Source of the DNA: an uncultured Elusimicrobiales bacterium
GTDB taxonomy: Bacteria > Elusimicrobiota > Elusimicrobia > Elusimicrobiales > Elusimicrobiaceae
Reading direction: 5' to 3'
Assembly (NCBI GenBank): GCA_910576915.1
Contig: CAJTJT010000027.1
Coordinates: forward strand, 1-5,660
DNA length: 5,660 bases
Position 1 is the stretch's first letter. The number at the start of each line of letters is the position of its first letter. The position numbers and the translations under genes were made by a program. Under the pieces are notes generated by a model that worked only from the letters and a program-made list of their open reading frames with translations, made no database searches and was not told the DNA's origin. This document shows positions 4,954-5,660 of this stretch, in pieces.

Positions 4954-5562
4954 TTAATAGTCGGTTACGTCAAACTTTTTATCTTTAAAATAAAAATCAC
5001 GGTCCGCCTCTGTAATCTTTCGTAAGATACGGCAGGGGTTTCCTACGGCAATTACATTCGGGGGAATATCTTTCGTTACCACGCTCCCCGCCCCGATTAC
5101 GCACCCATCCCCAATGGTTACACCCGGCGTTATCACCACATTGGCGCCCAGCCAAACGTCCTGCCCGATAGTAATGGGAGCGCCATATTCATAACCGCTT
5201 CGGCGGGACAGAGGATGAACAGGGTGCCCCGCCGTACAAATACACACATTGGGGCCGAACATACTCCCCCTGCCAATGATTACGCGGGCCACATCTAAAA
5301 TCACGCAGTTATAATTAATAAAAACGTCGTCGGCAATTTCTATATTTTTACCGTAATCGCACCGGAACGGGGCCAGCAACGTTACATTATTGCCGCATAC
5401 ACCTAAAATATCTTTAAGCAACGCACGCGCGCGCCCGATTTCATCCGGGCGGCACAGGTTATACTCATAAATTTTCCGTTTATTTTCCAGCTGCGCCTGC
5501 GGCAGCCCGTCTTGGTTGGCGCGGTACGGAAGCCCGGCCAGCATACGCTCTTTTTGGTTCAT
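4954..5562 (-). CDS. Hexapeptide-repeat sugar O-acetyltransferase (Maa/LacA/NodL family)
   Basis: A 202-residue acetyl-CoA-dependent O-acetyltransferase of the left-handed beta-helix superfamily; relatives act as homotrimers in the cytosol. The N-terminus (MNQKERMLAGLPYRANQDGL) is the Maa-type cap domain, close to E. coli maltose acetyltransferase in spacing. APFRCDYGKNIEIADDVFINYNCVILD (64-90) and the later imperfect hexapeptides (ITIGQDVWLGANVVITPGVTIGDGCVIGAGSVVTKDI, 130-166) form the helix coils. His113 in TAGHPVHP is the expected catalytic base (His115 in LacA). GNPCRILRKI (174-183) matches the family's GNPAR element. Length is normal or slightly long because of a short charged tail ending FDVTDY. 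The true sugar acceptor (maltose, glucose, galactoside, or a surface glycan) cannot be told from sequence. No sugar-transport gene is adjacent. The start at 5562 is chosen because it gives the standard N-terminus; an in-frame ATG at 5619 would put the start inside the terminal repeat. No Shine-Dalgarno is visible. Confidence 0.92.
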   Translation of the reverse strand: MNQKERMLAGLPYRANQDGLPQAQLENKRKIYEYNLCRPDEIGRARALLKDILGVCGNNVTLLAPFRCDYGKNIEIADDVFINYNCVILDVARVIIGRGSMFGPNVCICTAGHPVHPLSRRSGYEYGAPITIGQDVWLGANVVITPGVTIGDGCVIGAGSVVTKDIPPNVIAVGNPCRILRKITEADRDFYFKDKKFDVTDY

Positions 5563-5568
5563 AAAAAT

Positions 5569-5577
5569 ATCATAACA
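5569..5577 (-). promoter_or_regulatory. Putative extended -10 of the acetyltransferase gene, suggesting a leaderless mRNA
   Basis: Read leftward, TGT-TATGAT (5577-5569, hexamer 5574-5569) ends only 6 nt before the ATG, so transcription would start at or next to the start codon. There is no ribosome site in the A/T-rich interval. The -35 position would fall at the edge of the terminator hairpin of the repeat arm and shows no -35-like hexamer. The call rests mainly on the extended -10 and could be chance in A/T-rich DNA. Confidence 0.35.
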
Positions 5578-5583
5578 TAATGT

Positions 5584-5660
5584 AATAAATATCCCCCGGC
5601 ATAGCCGGGGGTTTTTCACATTGGGGCCCTGCCCCTCCTTACTAGCCAGGCGTGGAACGC
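5584..5660. repeat. Right arm of the 77-bp terminal inverted repeat
   Basis: This is the exact reverse complement of 1-77. Its inner edge lies 21 bp upstream of the acetyltransferase start codon, whereas the left arm lies 11 bp beyond the prepilin stop codon. The right arm is therefore on the promoter side of a gene and the left arm on the terminator side, so the two copies do not have equivalent gene contexts. Confidence 0.95.
5593..5616 (+). terminator. Second copy of the repeat-borne terminator hairpin
   Basis: CCCCCGGC (5593-5600) and GCCGGGGG (5604-5611), loop ATA, are followed on the plus strand by TTTTT (5612-5616). It would stop rightward transcription, yet no rightward gene ends here within the window. 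Leftward it is followed only by ATATTTATT, so it might partly shield the acetyltransferase gene from upstream read-through. Confidence 0.7.

Noticed and set aside
5563..5619. N-terminal extension of the acetyltransferase to an ATG at 5619
   Set aside because: The added residues are encoded by the terminator hairpin and repeat arm and have no counterpart in the Maa/LacA N-terminus.
1..5660. Interpretation as a linear plasmid or phage with terminal inverted repeats
   Set aside because: The gene content is chromosomal (serC, ftsA, a pilin and an acetyltransferase), with no replication, partition or protelomerase gene.

Overview
The window most resembles a gut-type member of the Elusimicrobiota. 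That placement is an inference from the style of the type IV prepilin (class III leader, FTLIELL start, AVALPQYQVAVAKSR helix), the separate secreted Cys-rich surface protein, and -10 regions that share the form TTTGnTA. I cannot run a database search to confirm it. There are five protein-coding genes, no rRNA, tRNA, CRISPR array or transposase gene, and an unusually structured intergenic region of about 720 bp.

Layout from left to right. Positions 1-77 are one arm of a perfect 77-bp inverted repeat whose other arm is 5584-5660, so the window begins and ends with reverse-complementary copies of the same sequence, each holding a strong terminator hairpin. A minus-strand type IV prepilin gene follows (89-580). 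It is divergent from a plus-strand phosphoserine aminotransferase gene, serC (728-1888). serC converges on a minus-strand gene (1944-3044) for a secreted protein with 16 cysteines, and a bidirectional terminator lies between them. The region 3045-3763 has no convincing gene. It holds the leader and promoter of the secreted protein, an unexplained stretch, a run of hairpins including a 118-bp imperfect palindrome, and a promoter with an operator-like dyad that drives a plus-strand, sequence-divergent ftsA (3764-4918). ftsA converges, across another bidirectional terminator, on a minus-strand hexapeptide-repeat sugar O-acetyltransferase gene (4954-5562).

The genes do not form one pathway or operon: each appears to have its own promoter and terminator. 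The most interesting shared feature is regulatory. The prepilin gene and the secreted Cys-rich protein gene, more than 2 kb apart, have nearly the same promoter, with a homopolymeric T tract (10 T and 12 T) between the -35 and an extended -10 element. This architecture is known elsewhere to allow phase variation through slipped-strand changes in spacer length. It makes the two surface genes candidates for a common, stochastically switched regulon. serC and ftsA have ordinary promoters without such tracts.

The exact terminal inverted repeat could be a real flanking repeat pair. It could also be partly an assembly boundary, since 77 is a typical de Bruijn k-mer length, and it should be read with that in mind.
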